A stretch of 54,713 bases of DNA, from the NCBI GenBank assembly GCA_900552945.1, contig USBI01000007.1, positions 1-54,713 on the forward strand. Reading direction: 5' to 3'. A program made the position numbers and the translations under genes. Shown here in pieces: positions 40,536-50,836 of the stretch (the stretch's first letter is position 1; each line of letters begins with the position of its first letter). The DNA comes from an uncultured Oscillospiraceae bacterium (GTDB lineage Bacteria; Bacillota; Clostridia; Oscillospirales; Ruminococcaceae). The notes under the pieces were generated by a model, which was not told where the DNA came from, did no database searches, and saw only the letters and a program-made list of their open reading frames with translations.

Positions 40536-43500
40536 TTATTTTTTCTCTTCTTTCTCCTGCGCTTCACTCCAGACGCTGAGCACCTTTCGCATGAGCGCGA
40601 CCGGTTCATCCTCTTTCATCTTCACCGAAAGATACGGTTTGGCGCCCGCGTTGACCATGACACGGCCTTTCAGCCCGCCAATCAGCTGGGAAGCAAGCTG
40701 CATATCCAACCGTTCCGGATAAAACAGCAGACTGCCGCCCTTCTGACTGATCTCACGAATACCGAACCGTGAGGCGGTATTGCGCAGCAAGGCTACATCC
40801 ACAAGCCCTTTGACCGCTTCCGGCGGCTCACCGAACCGGTCAATGAGCTCATCCAGCACATCGAACGCGTCCTCTTCGGATTTGACCGAAGCGATCTTTC
40901 GGTAAACGTCGATCCGCTGGGAAAGGCTTTCAATATACCGTTCCGGAATATGCGCTTCCACCTGAATATCCACGAGACATTCCTCCGCAGCCATCTGCGG
41001 GGCTTCGCCTTTCTGCTCGCTGATGGCGTCTGAAAGCAGGCGGAGATACATATCATAACCGACTGCTTCCATATGCCCGTGCTGTTTTGCGCCGAGGATA
41101 TTTCCCGCCCCGCGGATTTCCAGGTCCCGCAGCGCGATGCGGAAGCCGGACCCAAACTGGGTAAATTCACGGATGGCGGAAAGCCGCTTGGAGGCGACTT
41201 CCGAAAGGACCTTCCCCCGCCGGAAGGTGAAATAAGCAAACGCGCGGCGGTTGGAACGCCCCACCCGTCCGCGGAGCTGATACAGCTGAGAAAGCCCCAT
41301 ATTATCCGCGTCGTCAATGATGAGGGTATTGCAGTTGGCAACATCCACGCCGGTTTCAATAATTGTCGTGCAGACCAGAATGTCGATTTCCTGCTCCATC
41401 AACTGCCGCCAGATTTCGGAAAGCTCATCCTCCGCCATCCGTCCGTGCGCGATTCCGATACGCGCGTCCGGGATTCGCTCTTGAATCCGCGCGGCGCAGC
41501 TGCGGATGCTGTCGATCCGGTTGTGAATGTAATACACCTGCCCGCCCCGGCGCAGCTCCCGGCGGATGGCGTCACAGATCACGCCCATATCCTGCTCAAT
41601 GACATAAGTCTGAACCGGATGACGGTCCTGCGGCGGTTCCTCGATGACCGACATATCCCGAATGCCGGACATTGCCATGTTCAGCGTGCGCGGAATAGGG
41701 GTCGCCGACAGGGTGAGCATATCCACCCCGCGGAACATCTCCTTGAATTTTTCTTTATGGGCAACGCCGAACCGCTGCTCCTCGTCAACAATAGCAAGCC
41801 CCAGCGCTTTGAACTCAATGTCCTTCTGCACCAGACGATGGGTGCCCACCACAATATCCACCTCGCCGGATTTCATCTTCCGGATAGTTTCTCTCTGCTG
41901 CTTCGGCGTGCGGAACCGTGACAGCAAACCAATGTTGACCGGAAGCCCCTCGAACCGTTTGACAATGCTCTGGTAGTGCTGCCAGGCTAAAATCGTCGTC
42001 GGGCAGAGGATGGCGCACTGCATGCCGTCCTCCACGCACTTGAACGCGGCGCGGAGTGCAACTTCCGTTTTGCCGAAGCCAACGTCGCCGCAGAGCAGGC
42101 GGTCCATCGGCACAGGTTTCTGCATGTCTTCCTTGATCTCTTCCGCACAGCGAAGCTGATCGTCCGTCTCCTCATAATCGAAGCGGTCTTCAAACTCCCG
42201 CTGCCATTCGTCATCTTCCGGGAAGGCGTGACCTTTTACGTTCATCCGCTCCGCGTACAGCCGGATGAGCTCGCCGGCCATATCATCCACCGCTTTTTTA
42301 ACACGTGAACGGGTTTTCTGCCACTCACCGGAATTCAAGCGGTTGAGTTTGATCTTGCTGTCATCCTTTGGGCCGATGTACTTGGAAACCAGATCAAGCT
42401 GGGTGACCGGTACATAGAGGGTATCCGCACCGGCATACCGAATCTTGATGTAGTCTTTCACGATGCCGTGCAGATCCAGCTTGTGGATGCCATCGAAAAT
42501 GCCGATACCGTGGGTGACATGCACCACCGGATCGCCCGGTGTAAGATCGGTGAGGGAACGGATCTCCTCACCCTTGCGCTTTTTGGTCCGCTTTTTGGAA
42601 ACCGCACCCGGTTTCACGCTGGTGATGACCGAAAGCTTGATTTCCGGGTACTCAAAACCGGAAGAGAGCTTGTTTTCCACCACAAAGATCTTGCGGTAGA
42701 TCACATCTTTGATATCCTTGCTGTAATCGGCCGGGAGCCCGTATTTCCTCAGGTCGGACGCAAGGGTCGCGGCGGACTTTGCCGTACCTGCCAGTACAAC
42801 ACAGCAGTAGTTCTGCTCCATGAGCGAGGTGAGATCATCCGCCAGCAGCTTCAGTTCCCCGCCCCAGGCGGAAGTCTGAACCGCCGTTGCGGAGATCAGG
42901 TCCTTCAAGCGCAGATCGTTCGACTGGGCAAAGGTGTCCAGATACACCGAACGCCCCTGCTGAATGGTATCGTTCAGCAGGGAAAAATCCATACAAAAGT
43001 TGTCAAAGCCCTTGCACAATTCCCCTTCTTCCAGAAGGAGTTTAATGTCTTCCCGGTGGGTCGTCAGAAAGCCGCGCGCGCGCTCCTTGACAGCGGTATA
43101 TTCGCTGACAAAAATCACCGGATCTTCCAAGTAGTCCAGCAACGTCGCCGGTTTTTCATAAACCACCCCAATGTATTTATCGTAAGAGGACAGCTCCAAC
43201 CCCGATCGAATCCGCTCCACATCCTTCTGAAAACGCAGCCGGGATAAATTGTCTTTTTTAAGATGTTTGATCCGCTCTTCAATCCGGTCGGCCAGTTCCT
43301 CCGGCGACTGGGCAAGCACCTCGTAAGCCGGGGTGACCTGTGCTTCTTTGATGGTATCCACCCGGCGCTGGGTATCCAGCTCAAAGACCGAAACGGTGTC
43401 GATCTCATCCCCCCAGAATTCCAAACGGACCGGAGCGGAGCGGTCGGGCGGGAACAGGTCCACAATCCCGCCGCGCACCGAAAACTGAGAAACGCCGTCC

Positions 43501-44000
43501 ACCTGATCGCGGCGGACGTATCCCGCGCGGAGCAGGATGCGCACGACCGCGTCCAGAGCAATCTGCTGTCCCGGCTTGAGCGACACGCTGCGGCAGACCA
43601 GTTCCTTTGGCGGGATGGTGTACTGAAGAAGGGCGTCGATACTGCAGCAGACCACCCTGCATTCCTTGCGTATGATGCGGGAAAGCACATTAAGTCGCTG
43701 ATGCTCATACTCGTGAGACACCCCTTCAATGCTGCGGAAGACAAAATCCTTCGCCGGATAAAGAAGTGCCGCTTCCTCCATCAGCATGGCGTTGATGTCC
43801 TCACAAAAGCGCCGCGCAGCCAGTTCGTCCGCGGTCACGACCAGGCAGGGTCCCTGCTCTTCCGTGACTGCGGCGATCAGGTTTGCTTTGTGCACGGCGG
43901 AAAGGCCAACCACCATGACCGGAAGTGTGCCCTGCTCCAACGCCTGACCGACCCGGATGAACGGATCATACTTTTTTAACAGGCTTGTAAACAGCTTCAT
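40536..44000 (-). CDS. mfd: Transcription-repair coupling factor Mfd
   Basis: Displaces RNA polymerase stalled at DNA lesions and recruits UvrA. The 1154-aa protein has all parts: the UvrB-like N-terminal region, a CarD-like polymerase-interacting domain (DLTPGDPVVHVTHGIGIFDG, near 500), the RecG-like translocase with Walker A CGDVGFGKTEVALRA, the DEEQ box (AIVDEEQRFGV), TLSATPIPRTLNMA and QLRGRVGRS, and the C-terminal TRCF domain (about 1010-1110). The start at 44000 follows AAAGGAGA; the frame to 44030 is rejected. It is the last gene of the conserved glmU-prs-pth-mfd cluster. Confidence 0.97.
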   Translation of the reverse strand: MKLFTSLLKKYDPFIRVGQALEQGTLPVMVVGLSAVHKANLIAAVTEEQGPCLVVTADELAARRFCEDINAMLMEEAALLYPAKDFVFRSIEGVSHEYEHQRLNVLSRIIRKECRVVCCSIDALLQYTIPPKELVCRSVSLKPGQQIALDAVVRILLRAGYVRRDQVDGVSQFSVRGGIVDLFPPDRSAPVRLEFWGDEIDTVSVFELDTQRRVDTIKEAQVTPAYEVLAQSPEELADRIEERIKHLKKDNLSRLRFQKDVERIRSGLELSSYDKYIGVVYEKPATLLDYLEDPVIFVSEYTAVKERARGFLTTHREDIKLLLEEGELCKGFDNFCMDFSLLNDTIQQGRSVYLDTFAQSNDLRLKDLISATAVQTSAWGGELKLLADDLTSLMEQNYCCVVLAGTAKSAATLASDLRKYGLPADYSKDIKDVIYRKIFVVENKLSSGFEYPEIKLSVITSVKPGAVSKKRTKKRKGEEIRSLTDLTPGDPVVHVTHGIGIFDGIHKLDLHGIVKDYIKIRYAGADTLYVPVTQLDLVSKYIGPKDDSKIKLNRLNSGEWQKTRSRVKKAVDDMAGELIRLYAERMNVKGHAFPEDDEWQREFEDRFDYEETDDQLRCAEEIKEDMQKPVPMDRLLCGDVGFGKTEVALRAAFKCVEDGMQCAILCPTTILAWQHYQSIVKRFEGLPVNIGLLSRFRTPKQQRETIRKMKSGEVDIVVGTHRLVQKDIEFKALGLAIVDEEQRFGVAHKEKFKEMFRGVDMLTLSATPIPRTLNMAMSGIRDMSVIEEPPQDRHPVQTYVIEQDMGVICDAIRRELRRGGQVYYIHNRIDSIRSCAARIQERIPDARIGIAHGRMAEDELSEIWRQLMEQEIDILVCTTIIETGVDVANCNTLIIDDADNMGLSQLYQLRGRVGRSNRRAFAYFTFRRGKVLSEVASKRLSAIREFTQFGSGFRIALRDLEIRGAGNILGAKQHGHMEAVGYDMYLRLLSDAISEQKGEAPQMAAEECLVDIQVEAHIPERYIESLSQRIDVYRKIASVKSEEDAFDVLDELIDRFGEPPEAVKGLVDVALLRNTASRFGIREISQKGGSLLFYPERLDMQLASQLIGGLKGRVMVNAGAKPYLSVKMKEDEPVALMRKVLSVWSEAQEKEEKK

Positions 44001-44037
44001 CGTTTTGTCTCCTTTCTTCCGGTTTTCCAAACATATA

Positions 44038-44652
44038 TCATTTACTGAACCGGTTCATCGCTTCATCCAGCTTGCCTTCTGCGATCAACGAAACGATCTC
44101 CGGGCATTTGTCATAACTTTGCTGCATCTTCTCGGCGTCCTCTTTGGGAAAGGTTCCCAGCACCCAGTCAGCCAGATCATAATCCGGGCGGGGTTTGGCG
44201 CCGACACCCAGTTTCACGCGCGGAAAATTTTCCGAATCCAGATGCTCAATGATGCTCTTGATCCCGTTGTGCCCGCCAGCACTTCCTTTTCGGCGGATAC
44301 GCAGTTTTCCCGGCGGCAGGGAGATATCGTCAAACAACACGATGACCCGTTCCGGCGGGATTTTATAAAACCGTGCCGCTTCGCCAACTGCCTCACCGCT
44401 CAGATTCATAAAGGTCTGCGGCTTCATGAACAGGCAGCGCTTACCGGAAAGCGTTCCGTCGGTCACCAGCGCTTTGAATTTATTGCGGCCAAGTGTCAGG
44501 CCGTTTTGTTCCAGCACCGCGTCCAGCGCATGAAAGCCCGCGTTGTGACGGGTTTTCTCATATTTCGCGCCGGGATTGCCCAATCCGACAATCAGGTATT
44601 CGATTTTCCCCTGCTGATGGGAAATTTGGGCGAACAGGTCAAAAATACTCAT
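44038..44652 (-). CDS. pth: Peptidyl-tRNA hydrolase
   Basis: Recycles tRNA by cutting the ester bond of peptidyl-tRNAs that fall off the ribosome. The 204-aa protein has an unusual extra segment of 15 or so residues before the usual start, then YLIVGLGNPGAKYEKTRHN with the catalytic His, KPQTFMNLSG, and RKGSAGGHNGIKSI. The ATG at 44652 has AGGAGG 4 nt upstream, so the N-terminal extension seems real. The mfd start lies 38 bp downstream. Upstream, the gap to prs carries a GCAAACGAAA/TTTCGTTTGC hairpin (44690-44719). Confidence 0.95.
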   Translation of the reverse strand: MSIFDLFAQISHQQGKIEYLIVGLGNPGAKYEKTRHNAGFHALDAVLEQNGLTLGRNKFKALVTDGTLSGKRCLFMKPQTFMNLSGEAVGEAARFYKIPPERVIVLFDDISLPPGKLRIRRKGSAGGHNGIKSIIEHLDSENFPRVKLGVGAKPRPDYDLADWVLGTFPKEDAEKMQQSYDKCPEIVSLIAEGKLDEAMNRFSK

Positions 44653-44757
44653 AAATCCTCCTGAAATGATTCCAAACCCAGCAAAACCCGCAAACGAAAG
44701 AACAGGGCATTTCGTTTGCAGGCTGCATTTCATTTTATAATAGACTGATTCCAAAAA

Positions 44758-45717
44758 TCAGACAAACAGCGGCGATACCGGTTTATCCAGATAAATGCGC
44801 TCAATTGCCTCCGCGAAAACAGGCGCTACCGGAAGCTGTTTGATCTTATCCAGACGTTTTTCCTCCGGCAGTTCAATGGTGTCCAAGAACACCAGTTCCT
44901 TGATGGGGCTTTCCGCAATCCTCTCAACAGCCGGACCGGACAGCACGCCATGGGTGGCGCAAGCGTAAACCTCTTTCGCGCCGCCTTTTTCGATCATGGC
45001 TTTCGCAGCATTGCAGAGGGTTCCCGCGGTGTCGATCATATCGTCCACCAAAATAATCCGTTTGTCCCGTACATCGCCGATGATGTTCATCACTTCCGAA
45101 ACATTCGCGCGCTGACGGCGTTTGTCCACAATGGCAAGCGGAGCGTCGAACCGGGTGGCAAAATTCCGTGCACGGGTGACCGAACCCAAGTCCGGGGAAA
45201 CCACCACAATGTCGTCTTTCTCCCCTTTGAACTTCTCATTATAATAAGGCAGAAGGATCGGCACACCGAGCAGATGATCCACCGGGATGTCAAAGAAGCC
45301 CTGGATCTGTGCCGCATGCAGGTCCATGGTCAGAACGCGGTCCGCACCGGCAGTTGTGATGAGATCCGCAACGAGTTTTGCGGAGATCGGGTCGCGCGCC
45401 TTTGCCTTGCGGTCCTGTCTGGCATAGCCGAAATAAGGGATCACCGCGGTAATCCGTCCGGCGGAAGCCCTCTTAAACGCATCGATCATGAGCAGAAGCT
45501 CCATCAGGTTCCGGTTGACCGGAGAACTGGTCGACTGAACCACAAACACGTCCGATCCACGGACCGATTCATGGATTGAGACTGAAATCTCGCCGTCACT
45601 GAACATTCCAACATCCGAACGCCCGACCGGAAGCCCGAGCTCTCTTGCGATTTCACGCGCTACACGCGGGTTTGAATTTGCAGCAAAAATTTTAATATCC
45701 TTACCGTGTAAATTCAT
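44758..45717 (-). CDS. prs: Ribose-phosphate pyrophosphokinase
   Basis: Makes PRPP from ribose-5-phosphate and ATP, the precursor for nucleotides, His and Trp. The 319-aa class I enzyme has typical marks: [39 protein letters not shown] (flexible loop), [18 protein letters not shown] and the PRPP-binding [18 protein letters not shown]. The start at 45717 follows AGGGGAG. It sits between glmU and pth as in Bacillus, without the ctc gene found there. Confidence 0.97.
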   Translation of the reverse strand: MNLHGKDIKIFAANSNPRVAREIARELGLPVGRSDVGMFSDGEISVSIHESVRGSDVFVVQSTSSPVNRNLMELLLMIDAFKRASAGRITAVIPYFGYARQDRKAKARDPISAKLVADLITTAGADRVLTMDLHAAQIQGFFDIPVDHLLGVPILLPYYNEKFKGEKDDIVVVSPDLGSVTRARNFATRFDAPLAIVDKRRQRANVSEVMNIIGDVRDKRIILVDDMIDTAGTLCNAAKAMIEKGGAKEVYACATHGVLSGPAVERIAESPIKELVFLDTIELPEEKRLDKIKQLPVAPVFAEAIERIYLDKPVSPLFV

Positions 45718-45758
45718 TTTGCACTCCCCTGTATCGTTTCATGCGGCCACTGCCGTTT

Positions 45759-47153
45759 TTATTTCTTAATCCGATCTTTCAGCTTTTTGTAAGCATAGCC
45801 TTCGATAATCGCTGTCTTGCCCCGCTCAACCGCCAAAGCGCCGTCCGGAACATCTTTCGTAATGGTAGAACCAGCCCCGGTGTATGCCGTGTTGCCGATT
45901 TTCACTGGTGCGACCAGATTGGTATTGCATCCGATGAACGCGTTATCGCCAATCACAGTGCGGTGCTTTTTCGCGCCGTCATAGTTGACCGTTACAACGC
46001 CACATCCGAAGTTTACGTTGCTGCCGACATCGCTGTCGCCGACATAGGTCAAATGAGCAACAGCCGTTTTCTCACCAATTGTAGAATTTTTCACTTCCAC
46101 AAAATCCCCGATCTTCACGCCGGACAGGATCTCGCTGTTCGGGCGAATGTGCACAAACGGGCCCATCTTCACATGGTCGTGGATGACACAGTCGTATGCC
46201 TGGACCGAGTTGAGGATGGTCTCATCGCCCACTCTGGCGTTCTCCAGCAGTGTATTGGGGCCGATTTCACATCCGGCACCCACCTGTGTGCTGCCACGCA
46301 GAATACTGCCCGGCAGAATAACGCTTCCAGGACCAATGGTAACGTCCGGCCCAATCAGAACACCGTCAGTCGAAACAAAGCCCACACCGTTCGCAAGGTG
46401 TTTTTCAAGGATTCGCTCCGCCGCAATGCGGTTAAGCTGTAAAAGCCCTTTACGGTCATTCGCGCCCAAACACACATCGGCGTCCGCCGCCAGATATGCT
46501 CCCGCACGCTTTCCTTTATTCAAAAGGAGCGCGACTGTATCGGTAATGTAATATTCACCCTGAACATTGTTGTTTGTGAGTTCTCCCAGCACTTCCAGAA
46601 GGTCAGCCGTCTTGAACCAGTACATACCGGAATTGACTTCCTGTATCCGCCGCTGCTCTTCGGTCGCGTCCTTCTGTTCTACAATGCCGGAGATTCCATC
46701 TTCACTGCGCAGAATCCGCCCGTAACCGGTTGGGTCCTTTAACTGCGCGGTGACCACAGTAACACTATTTTCATGTTCGCAATGATACGCATAAGCGGCG
46801 TCAATGGTCTCACCGTCAATAAACGGGGCGTCGCCGCAAAGGAGCAGCATATCCGAATCCGGATGTTCCTTTAAAAAGCGTTCCGCCATCATGACCGCGT
46901 GCCCGGTGCCTTTTCGTTCTGTCTGGAGTACAACCGGGTACCGTTCCCCATATTTTTTCTGCAGGTAATCTTCCAGCTGCTCATGCTCGTAACCCGCAAC
47001 GACACAGACCCCTTGCAGAGACGCCTGCTCACAGGCAGAAAGAACCCATGAAAGCATGGGTTTAAACAGCACTTCACAAAGCACCTTTGGTTTTTTCGAC
47101 ATCATTCGCTTGCCTTCTCCAGCCGCGAGGACGACTGCTATCTTTTCACGCAA
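45759..47153 (-). CDS. glmU: Bifunctional GlcNAc-1-P uridyltransferase/glucosamine-1-P acetyltransferase
   Basis: Makes UDP-GlcNAc for peptidoglycan in two steps. The 464-aa enzyme has the N-terminal uridyltransferase domain (VVLAAGEGKRMMSKKPKVL, LLCGDAPFI) and the C-terminal left-handed beta-helix acetyltransferase (GPFVHIRPNSEILSGVKIGD, HLTYVGDSDVGSNVNFGCG). The start appears to be TTG at 47153, with AAAAGGGGTGGG upstream; no ATG or GTG in frame lies at a suitable place. It heads the glmU-prs-pth-mfd cluster. The gap 47154-47470 contains a hairpin of ATAAAATG/CATTTTAT type (47174-47197) and the divergent ppdK promoter, and nothing else I can see. Confidence 0.96.
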   Translation of the reverse strand: MREKIAVVLAAGEGKRMMSKKPKVLCEVLFKPMLSWVLSACEQASLQGVCVVAGYEHEQLEDYLQKKYGERYPVVLQTERKGTGHAVMMAERFLKEHPDSDMLLLCGDAPFIDGETIDAAYAYHCEHENSVTVVTAQLKDPTGYGRILRSEDGISGIVEQKDATEEQRRIQEVNSGMYWFKTADLLEVLGELTNNNVQGEYYITDTVALLLNKGKRAGAYLAADADVCLGANDRKGLLQLNRIAAERILEKHLANGVGFVSTDGVLIGPDVTIGPGSVILPGSILRGSTQVGAGCEIGPNTLLENARVGDETILNSVQAYDCVIHDHVKMGPFVHIRPNSEILSGVKIGDFVEVKNSTIGEKTAVAHLTYVGDSDVGSNVNFGCGVVTVNYDGAKKHRTVIGDNAFIGCNTNLVAPVKIGNTAYTGAGSTITKDVPDGALAVERGKTAIIEGYAYKKLKDRIKK

Positions 47154-47320
47154 AGCGAACCCACCCCTTTTAAAATAAAATGCAGTTTCATTTTATGTAA
47201 ATCACATGAAAAACTGTACTTATTATCTCAATTTCCGGGGGGTTTTGCAAGCCTAATTTGTGAAACTCTATGAAATCAACGGTTTTGCCCTTCTTTTCCA
47301 AATTTTTTTTGATAAATATA

Positions 47321-47349
47321 TAGAAAAAGTTTTGAAATTTTGTTATAAT
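47321..47349 (+). promoter_or_regulatory. Promoter of ppdK
   Basis: TAGAAA (47321-47326), 17-bp spacer, TATAAT (47344-47349), with an A/T-rich upstream stretch that could act as an UP element. About 120 bp of leader precedes the start codon. Confidence 0.55.
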
Positions 47350-47470
47350 GTGAAACGAGCCCAACAAGTAGGGACATTACAAACATTTCCGGACTTCGCC
47401 TGCAAAATTTTTTGTTTTTGCGGGCTTGCTTCGTGAGATTTTGTAAAAAAAATTTGGAGGTAGATTGCAA

Positions 47471-50098
47471 GTGAGCAAAAAGTACGTGTACCTTTTTTCC
47501 GAAGGCAACGGAAAAATGAGAGAATTGCTCGGCGGTAAAGGTGCGAACCTGGCTGAAATGACCAACCTTGGTCTTCCGGTTCCGCAGGGCTTTACCATTT
47601 CCACTGAAGCGTGCACCCAGTATTATGAGGACGGCAGAAAAATCAACGATGAGATCCAGGCTCAGATCATGGAATACATCGGCAAAATGGAAGAGATCGT
47701 CGGCAAAAAATTCGGCGACCTTGAAAACCCGCTCCTCGTTTCCGTTCGTTCGGGCGCAAGAGCTTCCATGCCTGGTATGATGGACACCATCCTCAACCTC
47801 GGTCTGAACGAAGAGGTTGTTGAGGTCATGGCGAAAAAATCCGGCAATCCGCGCTGGGCATATGACTGCTACAGAAGATTTATTCAGATGTACTCCGACG
47901 TTGTTATGGAAGTCGGCAAAAAGTACTTTGAAGAGCTCATCGACAAGATGAAAGCAGAAAAAGGTGTCACTCAGGATACCGAACTGACTGCTGAAGACCT
48001 GAAAGAACTTGCAAATCAGTTTAAAGCAGAATACAAAGCAAAAATCGGCGAAGACTTCCCGTCTGATCCGAAAGAACAGCTCATGGGCGCAATCAAAGCT
48101 GTTTTCCGTTCTTGGGACAACCCGCGTGCAAACGTTTACAGAAGAATGAACGACATTCCGTACTCCTGGGGTACCGCTGTTAACGTTCAGATGATGGCGT
48201 TTGGTAACATGGGCGAGACTTCCGGTACTGGTGTTGCGTTCACCAGAAACCCTGCAACCGGTGAGAAGAAACTCTTCGGTGAGTTCCTTATGAACGCTCA
48301 GGGCGAAGACGTTGTTGCTGGTGTCCGCACCCCGCAGACCATCGATCAGCTCGCTGAGGTTATGCCGGAATGCTACAACCAGTTTGTTGACATCTGCCAC
48401 ACTCTGGAAAACCATTACAGAGACATGCAGGATATGGAGTTCACCATTGAGGACAAGAAACTCTACATGCTGCAGACCCGTAACGGTAAAAGAACCGCTG
48501 CTGCTGCTCTGAAGATCGCTTGTGACCTTGTTGACGAGGGCATGATCTCTGAAAAAGAAGCTGTTGCGATGATCGATCCGAGAACTCTTGACTCTCTGCT
48601 TCACCCGCAGTTTGACGCTGCTGCTCTGAAGAAAGCTACTCCGGTTGCTACCGCTCTGGCTGCTTCTCCGGGTGCTGCTTGCGGCCGTATCGTCTTCACT
48701 GCTGACGATGCAAAAGAGTGGGCTGAGAAAGGCGAAAAAGTTGTTCTCGTTCGTCTGGAAACCTCTCCGGAAGACATTGAAGGTATGGTTGCCGCTCAGG
48801 GCATCCTGACCGTTCGCGGTGGTATGACCTCTCACGCTGCTGTTGTTGCTCGTGGTATGGGTACCTGCTGTGTATCTGGTTGCGGCGAAATCAAAATGGA
48901 CGAAGCGAACAAGAAATTCGAGCTTGCTGGCAAAGTTTACAACGAAGGCGATTACATCTCCCTCGACGGTTCTACCGGTAACATCTACGGCGAGGCAATC
49001 CCGACCGTTGAAGCTTCCATTTCCGGCGAATTCGGCCGCATTATGGACTGGGCAGATAAATACCGCACCCTGAAAGTAAGAACCAACGCTGACAATCCGC
49101 GTGATGCGAAACAGGCGAAGAAATTCGGTGCAGAAGGTATCGGCCTCTGCCGTACTGAGCATATGTTCTTTGAAGCTGATCGTATCCCGGCAATCCGTGA
49201 AATGATCTGCTCTGACACTGTTGAAGGCCGTGAGAAAGCTCTTGCGAAACTCGAGCCGATGCAGCAGGGCGACTTCGAAGCGATGTATGAGGCTATGGAA
49301 GGTGCACCGATCACCATTCGTTTCCTGGATCCGCCGCTTCATGAGTTCGTTCCGACCGAAGAAGCCGATATTGAACTGCTTGCGAAAGACACCGGCAAAA
49401 CCGTTGCTGACGTTAAAGCAATCATCGCTTCTCTGCATGAGTTCAACCCGATGATGGGTCACCGTGGCTGCCGTCTGGCTGTTACATATCCGGAAATCGC
49501 TGTTATGCAGACCAAAGCTGTTATCAAAGCTGCTTTGAATGTTCAGGCGAAACATCCGGATTGGACCATCGTTCCGGAAATCATGATTCCGCTGGTTGGC
49601 GAAGCCAAAGAGCTCGCTTACGTAAAAGGCGTTGTTGTTGAGACCGCTGACGCTGTTCTGAAAGCAGCTGGTTCCGACATGCATTATAAAGTTGGTACCA
49701 TGATCGAGATTCCGCGTGCTGCTCTGACTGCAGACGAAATCGCAAAAGAGGCTGAGTTCTTCAGCTTTGGTACAAACGACCTGACTCAGATGACCTTCGG
49801 CTTCAGCCGTGACGACGCTGGTAAATTCCTCGGCGCGTACTATGACAAGAAGATCTATGAGAACGATCCGTTTGCTAAACTGGATCAGGTTGGCGTTGGC
49901 AAGCTCATTAAAATGGCTGCTGACCTCGGCAAACAGACCCGCCCGGATATCAAACTCGGTATCTGCGGTGAGCACGGTGGCGATCCGTCCTCCGTTGAGT
50001 TCTGCCACAACGCTGGTTTGACCTATGTTTCCTGTTCTCCGTTCCGTGTTCCGATCGCTCGTCTGGCTGCTGCTCAGGCTGCAATCAAAGCTGAATAA
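47471..50098 (+). CDS. ppdK: Pyruvate, phosphate dikinase
   Basis: Interconverts pyruvate, ATP and phosphate with PEP, AMP and pyrophosphate; in anaerobes it often replaces pyruvate kinase or supports gluconeogenesis. The 875-aa enzyme has an N-terminal ATP-grasp domain (GGKGANLAEMTNLGLPVPQG), the phosphohistidine domain (GGMTSHAAVVARGMG, catalytic His near 452) and the PEP-binding barrel (MMGHRGCRLAVTYPE, FSFGTNDLTQMTFG, CGEHGGDP). The start is GTG 47471, about 10 nt after GGAGG; an in-frame TTG at 47465 is the alternative. Codon use is strongly biased (GTT, GCT, CGT, AAC), a sign of very high expression. It is also the cause of a 974-codon open frame on the opposite strand. Confidence 0.98.
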   Translation: MSKKYVYLFSEGNGKMRELLGGKGANLAEMTNLGLPVPQGFTISTEACTQYYEDGRKINDEIQAQIMEYIGKMEEIVGKKFGDLENPLLVSVRSGARASMPGMMDTILNLGLNEEVVEVMAKKSGNPRWAYDCYRRFIQMYSDVVMEVGKKYFEELIDKMKAEKGVTQDTELTAEDLKELANQFKAEYKAKIGEDFPSDPKEQLMGAIKAVFRSWDNPRANVYRRMNDIPYSWGTAVNVQMMAFGNMGETSGTGVAFTRNPATGEKKLFGEFLMNAQGEDVVAGVRTPQTIDQLAEVMPECYNQFVDICHTLENHYRDMQDMEFTIEDKKLYMLQTRNGKRTAAAALKIACDLVDEGMISEKEAVAMIDPRTLDSLLHPQFDAAALKKATPVATALAASPGAACGRIVFTADDAKEWAEKGEKVVLVRLETSPEDIEGMVAAQGILTVRGGMTSHAAVVARGMGTCCVSGCGEIKMDEANKKFELAGKVYNEGDYISLDGSTGNIYGEAIPTVEASISGEFGRIMDWADKYRTLKVRTNADNPRDAKQAKKFGAEGIGLCRTEHMFFEADRIPAIREMICSDTVEGREKALAKLEPMQQGDFEAMYEAMEGAPITIRFLDPPLHEFVPTEEADIELLAKDTGKTVADVKAIIASLHEFNPMMGHRGCRLAVTYPEIAVMQTKAVIKAALNVQAKHPDWTIVPEIMIPLVGEAKELAYVKGVVVETADAVLKAAGSDMHYKVGTMIEIPRAALTADEIAKEAEFFSFGTNDLTQMTFGFSRDDAGKFLGAYYDKKIYENDPFAKLDQVGVGKLIKMAADLGKQTRPDIKLGICGEHGGDPSSVEFCHNAGLTYVSCSPFRVPIARLAAAQAAIKAE

Positions 50099-50112
50099 GA
50101 GAATTGTTTTAA

Positions 50113-50144
50113 AAAGGCTGTTCGCTATTTGGCGGACAGCCTTT
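50113..50144 (+). terminator. Terminator after ppdK
   Basis: AAAGGCTGTTCGC and GCGGACAGCCTTT stem followed by a T-run. Confidence 0.85.
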
Positions 50145-50191
50145 CTTTTTATAGCAACCCTAGAAGCGGAAATCATAACATTCAGCAAAAG

Positions 50192-50229
50192 AAAAAACAA
50201 CTGCCTGCAAATACAGGCAGTTGTTTTTA
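50192..50229. terminator. Bidirectional terminator between ppdK and the yfcE-like gene
   Basis: AAAAACAACTGCCTG-caaata-CAGGCAGTTGTTTTT; it serves the minus-strand phosphodiesterase gene and backs up the ppdK terminator. Confidence 0.85.
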
Positions 50230-50248
50230 TTTTACGACTATCACAACA

Positions 50249-50794
50249 TTATTTCAGCGAAATGCTGCGGTAACATTCACCGTCAATGTCTTTCCAATAG
50301 GCTGTGGTCTCATCTAAAACCATATAACCGTGCGGCGTGTTCTCTTTGGGGATCGACACCGAGCCCGGATTCAGATAAAGAAAGTCATCGTGCTCTGTGC
50401 ATGCCGATATATGAAAATGACCGTTTAAAAGAATATCACCATGATGCAGTTTCGGCGGATTTTCCTCATTAAAGATATGCCCGTGAGTCGCAAATATGGT
50501 GCGGCCGTTCCAGAACAGCAGGCAGGAATCCGAAAGAATGGGAAAATCCAAAACCATTTGATCCACTTCCGCATCACAATTGCCGCGCACACAAATGATG
50601 CTGGGCGCCAGCTCATTGAGCATGGAAATCACCCGTTTGGGTGCATATTCCTCCGGAAGATCGTTGCGGGGGCCGTGGTACAAAAGGTCGCCTAACAGCA
50701 GCAGTTTGTCTGCATGTTCCCGGTGGAATGCTTCCACCATTTTTTCACAGTAAAAAGCCGAACCGTGAATATCAGACGCGATCATCAATTTCAT
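50249..50794 (-). CDS. yfcE: YfcE/MJ0936-family metallophosphodiesterase
   Basis: A 181-aa calcineurin-like phosphoesterase with the metal-binding set visible: ASDIHGS (near 6-12), LGDLLYHGP, VRGNCDAEV, THGH and NGHFHIS. E. coli YfcE hydrolyses phosphodiester model substrates with Mn; the physiological substrate is not known. The start at 50794 has AAAGGAG upstream; the frame to 50815 is rejected. It lies just downstream of alr on the same strand (21 bp or so beyond its own start to the alr stop), so it may be co-transcribed with alr. Confidence 0.9.
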   Translation of the reverse strand: MKLMIASDIHGSAFYCEKMVEAFHREHADKLLLLGDLLYHGPRNDLPEEYAPKRVISMLNELAPSIICVRGNCDAEVDQMVLDFPILSDSCLLFWNGRTIFATHGHIFNEENPPKLHHGDILLNGHFHISACTEHDDFLYLNPGSVSIPKENTPHGYMVLDETTAYWKDIDGECYRSISLK

Positions 50795-50836
50795 AAAAAG
50801 CTCCTTTCCAATCAAACAGTGATTGCCGGTTCAAGA

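Noticed and set aside
47276..50200. 974-codon open frame on the minus strand opposite ppdK
   Set aside because: ppdK is certain on the plus strand. Its strong codon bias removes stop codons from one antisense frame. The antisense product is Ser/Phe/Arg-rich with no domain and no ribosome site.
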